Positions 46,640 through 57,838 of a DNA stretch of 64,000 nt are shown in pieces (within the stretch, counting starts at the first letter, position 1; every line of letters starts with the position of its first letter). The notes under the pieces are model-generated. The model was given only the letters and a program-made list of their open reading frames with translations, was not told the origin of the DNA and did not search any database. The stretch is from assembly GCA_018398575.1 (NCBI GenBank), contig JAGTXZ010000018.1:1550001-1614000 (forward strand). The letters run 5' to 3'. Origin of the DNA: Ampelomyces quisqualis (lineage: Eukaryota > Ascomycota > Dothideomycetes > Pleosporales > Phaeosphaeriaceae). The position numbers and the translations under genes were made by a program.

Positions 46640-46825
46640 TGTAGTAAAGTAACATAGGAAGTAAGTCTAAAGGACGCTTAGGGCATAGCTAAGGGTATAG
46701 ACAAGATACAATAGCTAAAGGGCTATTAGAGAACAGAAGAAGCTATAACACACACACCTAATAATAATATATTCAAATCTACATTAAATCCGATAGGCCT
46801 TAGAGGTAAATAACGCTCTACTACA
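46640..46825 (+). repeat. 3' LTR of E3
   Basis: TGTAGTAAAG to CTCTACTACA, followed by GTAT. Confidence 0.92.
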
Positions 46826-49800
46826 GTATCTTTCTATTAGCAGTTGTATAGTAGCAAAGTATTCTAGGTTCTTATAGTCTGTAAGCATAGTAAAATACTT
46901 TACTTTCTAAAGTTTAGTTTTCTACTACTCTAGGCACTTAACTATAGCTAATAGTTCTTTATTATAGATAGTATAGTTAGCTTCTATAGCTGTGTTCTTT
47001 ACTAAGTAGTAAGCTACAGCCTAGAGGCGTCTATCTTTGCTGTATTAAGATAGCACTCTTCTAGTTAACTATTTTAAGGCGTTGTATTCTACTACTATCT
47101 CTAGCTCTATATTAAAGTTTGCTAGGGATAGTTCTGCTATAAAAGCTTCTTTTAGCTTATTAAAGGACATCTGTTGTTTAGGGCCTTAGTAGAAGGCTAT
47201 GCCTTTCCTAGTTAGTCTAGTTAGTAAAGTAGCTAGCTCTAAGAAGTTTTTTATAAACTATTAGTAGAAGTTAGCAAAGCTAACAAAACTTTAGACTCTT
47301 TTAACTGTCTTAGGGGGCTCTTAGGAACATATAGCAGCTACTTTCTTAGAGTCTATACTTATTTCTTTCTTAGCCTTAATAATAAATCTAAGGTATTTAG
47401 TCTTCTTTACGCTAAACTTACTTTTTTTTATATTAAGGTGTAACTCTACTGCCCTAAGTTTTTAGATTACTAGCTTTACCTTTTTCTTATAGTCTACCTT
47501 AAACCTACTTGTGTATATTAACACGTTGTCTATATAAGCTAAACAAAAATTATCTAGGTATTCTCTTAGTGTCTAATTAATATATCTCTAGAATGTACTT
47601 AGAGTGTTTGCAAGTCTAAAGAGTGTTATAAGCTACTTATAGAGGCTAAAGCGCGTTTAGAAGGCAGTCTTCTATTTGTCTTTTTTAGCAATCCTAATCT
47701 TATAGAATACTTAAATAACATCTACTTTAGTAAACTATTTAGCTTTAGTAATCTAGGCTAAGGTTTCTTAAATAAGTAGAAGTAGGTATTTGTCCTTTCT
47801 TGTAATTACGTTAAGGGCCTAGTAGTCTACACAGAACTATAGGCCTTCTTCTAGCTTCTTTACAAATAGGACTAGTACAGAGGCGCTTAACTAGCTTACC
47901 TGTATAAAGCTATAGTCTAGGTAAGAAGTAAGCTCTTTTTAGAGCACAAGAAGTTCTTTCCTTAACATACTATATAGTAGGCCCTACAGTACCTCTATAA
48001 TCTTCTTATCTTTTTCTACTAGCTTAATAAAATAATTAATAGTAGGTCTTCTTACTAGGGGAAGTTAGTCTACTTTCTCGCGTAGGAAGGTTTTATATTC
48101 CCCTTTTAGGTAATCTAAAAGTACTAACTTAGGGTCTACTTAGAGCTTAGTTTTTAGAGCCTTTTAGATATTTGCTATTAACGCAGCGTAAAGGTAAATA
48201 GATTTGTTCTTCTAGCTACGTTATAGCTAGGCTAAGTATGCAGCTGCAGTAATGTTCTGTAGTAAAAGAAGTTTTTTTCTCTTCTAGCTTCTAACTTGCG
48301 TCTAAGTAGAGTAAATGTATATTAATTTCTTTACTAGTGCAATAGTAATATTGTGCTAGTTTATCTATAGTTAACTTAAAACTAGGTTATATTCTTTGTC
48401 TCTGTCTAGTTTATAGGCCTATAGTGTCTTCTTGTGCCTATTAATGTTAATTCTTATCTAAACAGCTATCTTTATCTAAGACTAGGCTCTAGCAATTCTA
48501 ATAATTTCTCTTAAGGTTATTAACTTACGCTCTAACTTATTTTTGCAAATAAACTTAGTTAAAGTTATAGTGTAGGTAAGACACTTAGTGTTAATTATTA
48601 TAAAAGCAACTGTTATTTTATTAACAATAGTGTGTATAGTAATAGGTTCTCTGTCTAGCTATTTTCTCTAGAATTAATAAAATCTCTTGTCTTCTTTTAG
48701 TGTTGTATTACTATACTTTTGTCTGCGCCTTTAGATAAGAGTTACTTGTTTTCTAAGCTTAGGGCGTCTTTTAATACGTTCTTCTCTTCTTTACCCTATA
48801 CTTTAGCTAATATAGCGTTAGTAAGTTTTAAAGGTAAAGACAATTTGCATTTACTAGCGTAGTGTCCTAACTTACTATAGTAGAAGTATAAGTTGTTTTG
48901 CTTCTAGTAGGACTGCTCTTTTGCAGTAGCCTACTTAGCTTTCTTCCTCTTAGGAGATTTTCTCTTAGTCCTCTTAGAATATCTCCTTGTAGGTTCCTAA
49001 TCTATAGGTTCTCTAGCGTTCTGTTTTTTAGTGTGCTTACTACTAAGTTTTACTTTGTACAAGTTTTCCTTAATAATTACTACCTTGTCTATAAGGTTAT
49101 AGATCTTCTATTTAGGTTTAGTTTCTATAGAAATTATTTTGTCTTGTAGGTTTAGCTAGATAGCGCTTAGGTACCTTGTTTTTAGGTTTACTTTGTTGTC
49201 TTCCTTGCTTGCGTTGTAGGCTAGCCTTATAAACTTTGCGTTAAAGCTCTAGAGGGAAGATTTGTTCTATTAGATTATTTAGAGTTTTCTTTGTAATCTT
49301 TTGTTATGTAGCTTGTTGCTAAATTAGTTATCTAGAAAGTCCTAAAGTTCTTCTGCAGAGCTCTAGGAGTTCTAGGTTACCTAAGACAAGGCTATACTAG
49401 CTGCTAACCTCTTAAGGCAGTTAAAGATATAGCCTGCTTAAGAGCCTAGTCTTATGCTATTATATTCTAGTTTATACTTTATTTAGGCTTTAAAGATGCA
49501 GTAGTCTTTTTAATCTTCTTTGTACGCTTCTAGGTTAAAGACTTTATAAGTCTTTTAGGGCAAGAGAAAGCTTTCTAAGGGGGTCTGTATAAAGCTAGAG
49601 GTTTTTAAGGTTACTTAGGCTGTAAGCCTTATAACTTGTTCTTGCAGATTTTTTACTAGTAATACTAAGTCTAGATCTGCGCTTATAGGGGACTTTTTTT
49701 TCTTATTGTTAGAGAGTCTAGCTGCTAGGGAGTTATATACTTCCTGCTAGGCGGGCGTTCTTTTAAGGCTGTTTAATAGCAGTTGTTTCTTAATCTGTTA

Positions 49801-49992
49801 TTTCTCTAGGTCTAGAAAGTTATTAATAATTATCTAATTAAACTTGTCCTTAATAACTAACTTAGGGACGCTGTTACGTCTTATCTAGATAGCTTGTACT
49901 ATTATATCCTATACTGTTATAGAGACAGTTACTTGTTCTATGCTAGAGGTTACTAATAGCCCTTTAGCCTAGTTAGGTTTAACAAATTTAAT
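46826..49992 (-). pseudogene. Element A gag-pol relic, first block
   Basis: Minus strand from 49990: gag to about 48900, a zinc knuckle near 48890-48845 (YFYYSKLGHYASKC), protease, then RT (FCVDY.ALNVITRKDKY near 47830; RLANTLSTF near 47610; YIDNVLIYT at 47536) and the start of RNase H. The frame is interrupted at 46826 by E3. The leader next to the 5' LTR is at 49992 and below. One RT aspartate survives (IDN). Confidence 0.85.
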
Positions 49993-50210
49993 TGTTAGGA
50001 GGCAGACCCTAAGAGTAGATGCTAGGGAATAAAGACGTAAATTTGTATTTTATCTTAATTGTTACCTAAAGGGTTTTTATAGTCTAGGGGATTTTAGTGT
50101 TCTAGTCTAGAACGTTTTTAGTGTTCTAGTCTAGAGCGTTTTTAGTGTTCTAGTTTAGAGAGCCAAGGTTTTTCTGTAACCAAGGACTAACCGGGTAGCA
50201 GCCTATTATA
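49993..50210 (-). repeat. 5' LTR of element A (right copy)
   Basis: 218 bp starting TGTTAGGAGG. It keeps CCAAGG and ACCGGG sites that read CTAAGA and ACTAAG in the left copy. Confidence 0.9.
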
Positions 50211-50215
50211 AAGCT

Positions 50216-52020
50216 AAGCTACCTAGTAAAGAGCTAGTGTTAGTAGAAAGCTAGACAATAGCTTAATAGCAAGTAGGCACTCTATATCTTAGTAAAGATG
50301 TTTCTATAAGCCTAGCGTATAGCGTTAAGGCAACAGCTACAAGCTACAGCTCTAATTAGAAGAACCCTAAGAGCAGACTAGTAATAACTTACAGGGTTAT
50401 ATAGTTACAAAGCCTAATATATAGCGTTAAGGCAATAGCTAGAAGCTATAGCCTTAATTAGAAGATTCCTAAGAGCAGACTAGTAATAGCCTAAAGGGTT
50501 ACGCAGTTACAAGCAAGAGCTGCAGCCTTAAAGAGGTTAGCTTATAAGAAACTCTTTAAGTTCTTCTTTAAGATCTGTGTACAAGTATAACAGAATAACC
50601 TAGAAGTAGTTATAATACGCAGAGATGTTAAATCCCTAGCGTCTGCCTATTAAGGTAATAGTAAACGCCTAAGGCACTAAAAGCTTAACGCTTTAGGCAG
50701 CCTTTAGTTTAAAAACTAATTATATATTCTACTAGAGCTAGCTCTTAGAGCTAAGCTCCTTAAGCTGTATTATAATAATCTACTTACTAGCTATTTTAGG
50801 TAGGCTAAAACGCTTAAGCTTGCAGCCTAATACTACTATTAGCCTAGGCTTAAAAAAGAGCTTAAGAAGTACATTAACTCTTACTTAGTGTGCTAAGGCA
50901 CAAAGTTACTTAAGTAGCGCTCTACTAGCGTATTAAACGCGCTTCTCTAACCTTAGAGACTATAGCAAGAAATTATAATAGATTTTGTTATAGGCCTACT
51001 ACTTACTAAGCGCTATAGCGTTATGTATAACGTAATACTTATTATAGTTAACAGGTATACTAAAATAGCTAAGTATATCTCTACACAAAAAACAGTTACT
51101 ACTTTATAGTTTATAGATCTGTTCTTAGAACACGTTGTACAATTCTTTAGATTGCCTAAAGATATTGTATTAGATTAAGAAAGTGTCTTTACTTTACAAT
51201 TTTAGGCAGACTTCTACTTTGTAGCAAAAGCAAAACGCTAGCTTAGTACTACCTTCTACCTATAAATAGATAGGCAAACAGAATAGCAAAATTAAACTCT
51301 TAAGTAATACCTAAGAGCTTTTATAGGTAATTATTAAGAAGATTAGGTACACCTCTTGTTACTAGCAGAATTTACATATAATAATACTAAGCAGGCTACA
51401 TTAGGAATATCTCTATTCTTTGCCTACTATAGGTTTTACCTGCGCCTTAACTGCAAGCTAACAGCGCCTACTAAAGTCTCTAGCGTTAGAGAAAGGTTGC
51501 AAACGCTTATGTAAACTTAAGACGCTCTAGCTAATTACTAGCATAAAACTTTACAATATTAAGAGTAATATTATAACAAAAAACACAAGCCCTAAAGGTT
51601 TAAACCTAGAGATATAATTCTCTTGTTAACAAAGCATTTACGCCTGCGCAGCGCTAGTAGAAAGCTATTACTACGCTAGATAGGCCTCTTCTTAGTAGAA
51701 GAGTAAATTAGCTTACAAGCTTTTAGAATCTTACTTTTGTTATATATAAGAATCTACCTAGTATTCTACACCTCCTTGCTCTAGCTGTTTGTAGCTAGGA
51801 AGGGAGAAGAGTTAACTTTACCTAGGCCTGTTAACCTAGATAATAGCAAAGAGCTGCAATAACACTATAAGGTTAAAGCTGTATTAGTAAAGAGGCGTAA
51901 CAGGTGTTTAGTAAATTACCTAGTAAAATAGAAGAGCTAGCTCTTAGAATATAACAAATAGGTTAATTAAAAAGATATAGATAAATTACTTATAGAGAAG
52001 TATAACTAAAGAGGAGATTA
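50216..52020 (+). pseudogene. G1 pol relic, second half (integrase and chromodomain)
   Basis: Continues the frame left at 22684. The integrase core has DFV near 50982, YNVILIIVNRYTKIAKYIS near 51030, LPKDIVLD near 51155 and LKQYLRAFIGNY near 51300. A second Asp and the Glu-region Lys changes are as expected from RIP. A chromodomain-like C terminus at about 51850-52010 reads VKAVLVKRRN then LVNYLVK and VN.KDIDKLL. This places G1 in the chromoviruses, which often target heterochromatin. Confidence 0.85.
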
Positions 52021-52119
52021 ATTATTACAAATTAATATACAGAAAAAACAAAAGAAAAACAAAGGAAAAAAAAAGAAAAAGAAAAAAAAACTAGGCGCCT
52101 TAACAGTGCAACGCTAGTG

Positions 52120-53400
52120 CCTAAGTAGTAGAGCTAGGTATAAACGCTAGCTTACTTTAGAAAGTCCTTGTTATCTATGTCCTTAGAGATAAAGAACTTG
52201 TCTCTATTACTTTCTTTATCCTTCTCTATACTCTTCTACTCTTCTAGAGTAACTTTACCTAGGTTGCCTAGTAGCTTGTAAGTTACTAGCGTTGTAGCAG
52301 CGCGCTGCAGGCGCTTTAGCTTACTCTTAGTAGTAGAGCGCTTAAAGACAGGCTACCTAGAAGGCTAGGACTTAGCTAGGCGTTTTCTAGGAGTCTTAGC
52401 CTTAGCCTTAGCCTTAGCCTTGCTCTTACCCTTCCCTTTAATAGAGGAGAGCTAGAGAGTAGAGCTCTAAGAAAGAGAAGTTTTATCTCTCTTCTTCTTC
52501 TACTTCTTGCGCCTTCTAGAATTAGAGCTCTTGTTAGTATTAGCTCTTTTTAAATTAAGGTTAGAGTTAGACTGCGCGTTAGCCTTGCTAAGTAGTAGTA
52601 GATTAGCCTAGATAACGTTAGAATAATAGCGCAGTAACTATAAGAAGGAAGAAAAAATAACTTACTTAGGCCTGCAGAAGATTAAGAATACCTTTTACTA
52701 TAGTAGAAAGGTAGTTAGTTGCCTTAACCTGTAGAATCTAGATCTTATTACCTTTAGGCTAATAGCAACTTTTAAACTTTACCTCTTTATAGAGGAAAAG
52801 CTCTACTAAGGTAGTTTACTAGCGCAACGCTATCTCTTACGCGTTAATATCTAGGTCTACTCTAGCCTTATTAGTAGCAAAGCACTGCTACTACTAGTAT
52901 AGAGTATTCTAGCTCTTAACAAAACTTAGTAGCACTAGAGTATAAAACTTCTTCTTGTAGGCGCACCTATTATACTACAGGCTGCTAGAGACGTAGTTAC
53001 ACGCTATACTATTAATCTTTAGACTTTTAGCATAACGTAGACAAACTAGCTTAGCTAGCTTAATATTAAGAACGCTACTGCAGTAGGCAATAGGCGTAGC
53101 CTAAACACTAAGTTAGTAATATTATAACGCTAGCGTTATACTACTTATAAAGATAGTAGAGGTAGTAGGTAGTATAGGTGTAGTGCTTATAGTAATTAAT
53201 ATAAAGGTAATAGAGTTGTAATAGCGTAAAGCTAGAAGATAGTGTAGTAGTAATAGTAATGTAATTATTACTAAGAAAGTAGAAAGAATTAGGCACACAA
53301 AGTTCTACTATAATTCTACTATTACTATAGCTACTAGCTGCCTCTTAGATTTACTTAGAGTTTTAGCCTTAGTATAATAATAGCTTTTATAACAACAACG
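52120..53400 (-). pseudogene. Antisense Cys/Lys-rich ORF of G1
   Basis: Minus strand, between pol and the 3' LTR. From right to left it has a Cys-containing part (LAKLVCLRYAKSLKINS, NRCAYKKKFYTLV), a middle part (VKATNYLSTIVKGILNLL) and a very basic tail (KGKGKSKAKAKAKAKTPRKR near 52400), then an acidic end (KDKESNRDKFFISKDIDN). In-frame stops are few for this block. The composition suggests a nucleic-acid-binding protein. Family unknown. Confidence 0.5.
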
Positions 53401-53474
53401 TTAAGCACGCACTAATAAAACCTAACGTTATATAAACTGCTAAGATAGTAATTCTAAAGAGAAGAAAATAATTG

Positions 53475-53754
53475 TAAGAATACTATAGTGTAAAGCTATT
53501 AGTTGCGCAGTAATACGCCTGCGCTATAATAATGCTACCCTAGCGTCTTTACGCGTAGAACGCGCACAGCTGCCCTAGCGTCTTAATAGCGCTACGCTAG
53601 TGCAGACTTAGTATATTCTAGTTATAAAAACACGCGTCTAGTTGTATCTACAAAAGGGCAGTTCTACACTAAAGTAGTAGAATAGGAATTAACTTACTTT
53701 TACCTGTACTACTATTATTATCTTGTAACTTTGCTGCTATACAAACCTCTTACA
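53475..53754 (+). repeat. 3' LTR of G1
   Basis: 280 bp, TGTAAGAATAC to CCTCTTACA, followed by AGCTA. Confidence 0.9.
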
Positions 53755-53759
53755 AGCTA

Positions 53760-56645
53760 GAGGCCTATTTTAAGACTCTGCCTAATATTTATAAAGATAA
53801 TAAGGATAGTAATCTATATAATAAGAATAGTTAGCGTAAAGATAAGAAGGCTAGAGATCTAAGTAACAGTACTTAGGAGGGGTTTTTAGACCTAGAGTAA
53901 CATGTAATTAGCTTTACTGCATTTTATTACCTAATACAGCCTGTTTATTAATGCTTATTATAGTTAAGTGCTAAAAAATTTACCTCTATACTAACCTTAT
54001 CTAATTTTATATATTTGGCCTTAATATTTACCTCTAAATAAACTAAGAAATAGCGTCCTAGGCAGAACTACTCCTCTACTCTATTATCTAATTTTAAAAT
54101 ACTTAAAACTCTATACTTATTAGATTTGTCTAACTACCTACTGTTACCTTCTTTCTTAAAACTTACTAACTAGTTATTATGTTTTTTTATTACAGCTATA
54201 GAGGTAAGTAACCTGCTACTAACACCTAATAACTTATATTCTAGTGTGCCTAAAATACTACACAAATTTATATAAGACGCTCTTTAAATCCTAAAATCTA
54301 GCCTTTAGAAGACAATCTATATCCTAAAACGCCTAATTTACTACACTAATTATTGCCAAAATAATGCTAAGGCTATTAGAGCATAGAATGCTTAGTAGCA
54401 GAACACTTTATAGGCCTAGAATTAAACCTATGCATAACCTTAATAGAATGCAGTCTAACGCTTAGCGTATATATAAACCTAGTTTAGAGAGTGCACCTAT
54501 ATACACACTAGCTAGCTATATGTATATTGCCTAAACTATAGGCAAGTACTTTAACACTTAACTAATTACTATATTAGTATAAAACACCTCTTTAACTACC
54601 TTAAGTTACATAAGTGTAAGGGTGTTACTAAGTCTATTTATTTAAGGCTACCTTTTTTACTATTTACGCTATAAAATAGATCTTTACGCTAACTATTTAC
54701 TACCTAGAGATTTAAGAAGAAAATAGTACGCGTACTTCTTAATAGTAACTAGTTGTTTTAAACCTTAGAGCAACCTTTATTCTATTACTTTATTTAATTT
54801 CTTTAACTAGGCACAATTATCTCTTCCTAGTATAAGTTCTCTCTAATACTTTAAAACTAATATAAGCAGGTAGCTTAAAACCTCCTCTATAACCTAGGCA
54901 GAACAACAAAAATATCTATTGCCTTAGACGCCTAGTCTACTGCAAACTACCTTAGCTTTCTAGCTATTAAAGCCTACTACATTAATGTTAGCTAGCAAAT
55001 AAGAGAGGTCTTATTAGATTTTATCTTATTACAAGAGCGCTACACTAGAGCTTTAATAGTAGCTAATCTAATGCATATGCTTAAAAAAACTAATACTATA
55101 AAGAGACTTTTAGCTGTTACTTATAATAATGCTTTAAATAATAAGACTCTTACTAGAAGCCTTAAAAGCTATCTTGCTAACAAGAGTATTAAATAGAGCG
55201 CAAAGGAAAATACTATTCTATACCTTACTTATATTATTAACTTTGTAGTTTAGGATATTATATTGCACCTAAGGCTAATAGCCTTACCTAAAATAGAAGG
55301 AGCTAAGCAGCTTTAACGTTGCTATGTTTATTAAATTAATAATATAATGTTAGTGCTAAACTTACTTTGCAAGGTATATAGAGTCCTTTATTACAGTTTT
55401 TTATTACGCGCTTACTACTTCTAGATCTAGGTAATTTGCATTGCGATTAATTTGTTACTCTAGCAATTTAAATAATTCTTAAAAGTATAGTCTAATATAC
55501 TTACAAATTAACGCCTTTATGTTATACAAGATGTAAAAACTAGATAGAACTTAACATATAATATGTGTAAGCAAGCCTGCTATCTAGCCCCCTATATTAA
55601 TAATTAGCTTAAGAAGGAAATTGCACTTTGCTAATTAATCCTAGGTAGTAATAGCAACAGCTAGGACAACAATTTAGTAGCTAATTTTAAGGACCTAAAA
55701 AGACTTTAACTAGCTTTAGCTAAATAGTTACACCTAAGGGCTATAACCTGTATACTAGTAAACTTTAAAACAGCTACTAATAAAATTAGTAAAAATAACA
55801 TACTACAGGTACTATATATATAGATAATATACAATAGGCTTTTTAACTTCCTAGATTAGATAACTACTAAGCTATTAAACAAGGAAGACAAGAGTAGTTG
55901 TTAAGAAGAGTAGCCTGCTATTATTAGAGCTGCAGCAGAGAAAGGTAAGAAGAAATTATTAAAGTACTATTTACGCATAGATAAAGAGCAAGAATACCTA
56001 TACAATATAGCTACTATTCTTAATTTAAGTTAAAAGCTTTCTGCGTATAAAGTAAGTTTTTTTTTATTATATATGTTTATTACGTTGTTAACTGTTATAC
56101 ACAAAGAGATAAGTAGAAATCTAATTTTAAACGCATATATTAGCGTTAGTTCTTAGAGTATATAAGCTAATATAATAATTAACCTATATAACTCTGTAAG
56201 GACTACACTCTAGTCTGCTCTGCTTAGCCTTACTAATCTCTTAAAAATTAGTAGTTTAGAAGGCCCTCTAAACCTATAGTATAGTTAAGTAGAGCAGGTT
56301 CTAAGTTGCATAAAGAACTAAACCTAGGTATTAGGCTAGTCTGTGTAGAGGCCCTCTGCTACCTAAGTACTTCTCTAACAACTAAGAATAAAGAGAGAAA
56401 TCTAATAAGTATGCTAGCATAGTAGCAGGCTAACGCAGAAACTTACCTACTTTTAGCCTAGGTAGTAATAGATGTGCTAGCTATTTAGCTTGCAGAGGTT
56501 AGAGTAGAGCGTTCTTTTAATACTATAAGAGATATTATAGAAGATTAAAGGTATAGACTTAAAGCTAAGATAATTTAGACAATTATAGTTATTAAATACG
56601 TAATTACGCATAAGGACAACCTATTTAGCCTACTTAAACTATAAT
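53760..56645 (+). pseudogene. hAT-1: end of coiled-coil gene and transposase relic
   Basis: 53760-53890 ends the coiled-coil gene (EAYFKTLPNIYKDNKD). The transposase is readable from about 54600: LGRTTKISIALDA near 54895, ANYLSFLAIKAYYINVS, KKTNTIKRLLAVTYNNALNN near 55110, QDVKTR.NLTYNMCKQACYLA near 55535, EYLYNIATILNLS near 55995, and the dimerisation segment LAEVRVERSFNTIRDIIED near 56480-56550. These are hAT-family landmarks in the right order. One intron candidate (55370-55430) carries the TTATTACA...TTATTACG motif. The RIP load abolishes function. Confidence 0.82.
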
Positions 56646-57337
56646 TACTAACTTTAACACGTTAACTAAGCGCTAAAACAGTTTAGAACCTATATAAGAT
56701 TTAGAGACTAGATCCTTGTTCTAGCCCTGTTAACACTAGAATAAGGCGCTTTGCAGATCTAACAAGTAACAAAGAGAATAGTAATAAGAGTAAAGGCAGT
56801 AATAAGATAGATTTTGTAACCTCTTTTTTAAGTGCCTATTTAGAGACTCTTGTGCGTAAAGTGCCTAAGCAGTAGCTATAAAGAAAAAGATTAAAGCTCT
56901 TACGCTACTTTAACTAGTTAGCGTAATAAAAAATTATAATAAAGAAAAGCTAGCTAGCTAATTAAACACTACTAATTTTAAAAATTGTGTTTCTATACTA
57001 AGATTTAGTTTCTATGCACTAATTTTAATAGATGTTACTCTAGTAACGTCTCTAATTTTAAGATTATTTCTTTAGTAAGCTAATTTCTCTTGCCCTACTA
57101 TATACTAAAGTAATATACTATTTTAAGAGTTATAGTAAAGGGCGTTGCATAAGTATAACTTAATAGTAGGTAGCTTAACTTAACTACAAACCTAACCTAT
57201 ACCTAGTACCTATGCAACCTAACTCTAACCTATACTCTAGCTCTACTATAACCTAACTTCTACTCTACCTTCTACACTATTAACTTCTACTTACCTTGTA
57301 CCTAAAGGAAAGTACTTTCTACCTATTTACTAGCGTA
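56646..57337. other. 3' terminal region of hAT-1
   Basis: Non-coding end of hAT-1, with CCTAACC-type repeats at 57180-57300 and terminus CCTATTTACTAGCGTA. It aligns in reverse with 13851-14110 of hAT-2. Confidence 0.65.
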
Positions 57338-57345
57338 TATATAGC

Positions 57346-57740
57346 TGCCTTCTCCTTAAGTGTAGCTTTATCTAGATAGCGTCTTATTATCTTAGCTTTC
57401 TTTACTGTTAGCTGCCTTAAAAGACTATAGTTGTTAACTTTATCTAAATACTAGAGCTCTTATACGCAGTTTAATAAGATAATACAAGAAGCTATAGCTT
57501 AAGCAACGCTAAAGATCTCTTTAATCTCTTTAAAGTTATAAAAGATACCTTTTTATTTACAAAAGAAAGCAACAGCTAGAACAGCAGAGCATTAAGAGGT
57601 TTAGAGGTGCTTGTTAGAGGCTAAGTTTAAAGCTAGCACAGGTAAGAAGGTGCTAAAACACTGCTGCAAACAACGCTAAGGTAATTTAGGCATATCTGTA
57701 AGACACAGGGCTTTAAAAATTATTAAAAACGTATAAGAAA
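57346..57740 (-). pseudogene. Tc1/mariner transposase relic, N-terminal part
   Basis: The minus-strand frame runs from MPKLP near 57700 through NFKEIKEIFSVA.AIASCII (helix-turn-helix-like) and RQLTVKKAKIIRRYLDKATL. It joins the catalytic part at 10004 in the same frame when hAT-1 and one TSD are removed. The start codon is uncertain. The opposite strand is also fairly open, so the strand call rests on the frame continuity. Confidence 0.6.
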
Positions 57741-57780
57741 TAATAAAAATATAGGTTGTTTTGTCTATATTCAATGCGCG

Positions 57781-57838
57781 TTGCACCTCAATTTGGGTAG
57801 GGTAGGCCCGAGCTTATTTTCCACTTCTCGTGAAACCT
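57781..57838 (-). repeat. Right TIR of the outermost element
   Basis: Reverse complement of 9061-9118 with few differences. It marks the sharp edge of the RIP block. Confidence 0.9.

Larger units (their letters stand above)
34372..46825 (+). mobile_element. Gypsy LTR element E3, 12.5 kb
   Basis: Two 186-bp LTRs (34372-34557, 46640-46825). The left copy begins TGTAGTAAAG and ends in its exact reverse complement CTTTACTACA. TSD GTAT (34368-34371 and 46826-46829). A purine tract (ATTAGGAGAGAGA) precedes the 3' LTR. gag-pol is on plus from about 35500 to 42110. A further 4.5 kb with ORF relics on both strands separates pol from the 3' LTR, which makes the element unusually long. Confidence 0.9.
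22685..50210 (-). mobile_element. Gypsy LTR element A, expanded to 27.5 kb by E2 and E3
   Basis: Two LTRs of exactly 218 bp (22685-22902 and 49993-50210) and a 5-bp TSD. Coding is on the minus strand, so the right LTR is the 5' one. A purine tract (reverse strand AGAGCAAGAGGAT) abuts the left, 3' LTR. The pol relic is in three blocks: 49990-46826, 34371-32182 and 25060 to about 24900. The blocks fit together across E3 and E2. Intact length would be about 8 kb. Confidence 0.9.
13329..53754 (+). mobile_element. Gypsy (chromodomain) LTR element G1, expanded to 40.4 kb
   Basis: LTRs of 282 bp (13329-13610) and 280 bp (53475-53754) have TGTAAG/CTTACA ends and a 5-bp TSD. A purine-rich tract (AAAGAGAAGAAAATAA) sits just before the 3' LTR. 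The gag-pol relic is in three pieces because hAT-2 entered the leader and element A entered pol after RNase H. An antisense ORF relic occupies 52120-53400. Without insertions the element would be about 7 kb. Confidence 0.9.
10013..57337 (+). mobile_element. hAT-1 transposon, split by later insertions
   Basis: The 5' terminus is TACAGTAGTAAATAGG and the 3' terminus, reverse-complemented, is TACGCTAGTAAATAGG. Both are flanked by TATATAGC. hAT-2 has the same terminal design, so the boundaries are supported twice. Subterminal DNA at both ends is full of GGTTAGG/GGTAGG-type repeats. The gene order is an H3-like gene (-), a spliced coiled-coil gene (+) and the transposase (+). Insertions are the TA element at 10093-10942 and gypsy G1 at 13329-53754. 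Without them hAT-1 would be about 6 kb. Confidence 0.9.

Noticed and set aside
48898..49149. Plus-strand 83-codon frame
   Set aside because: It is opposite the gag of element A, and its Leu/Phe/Ser-rich composition is typical of a shadow frame.
9120..57780. AT-rich block as a regional centromere
   Set aside because: RIPed, transposon-rich DNA can be centromeric, but sequence alone cannot show CenH3 occupancy and the block is fully explained by nested insertions.
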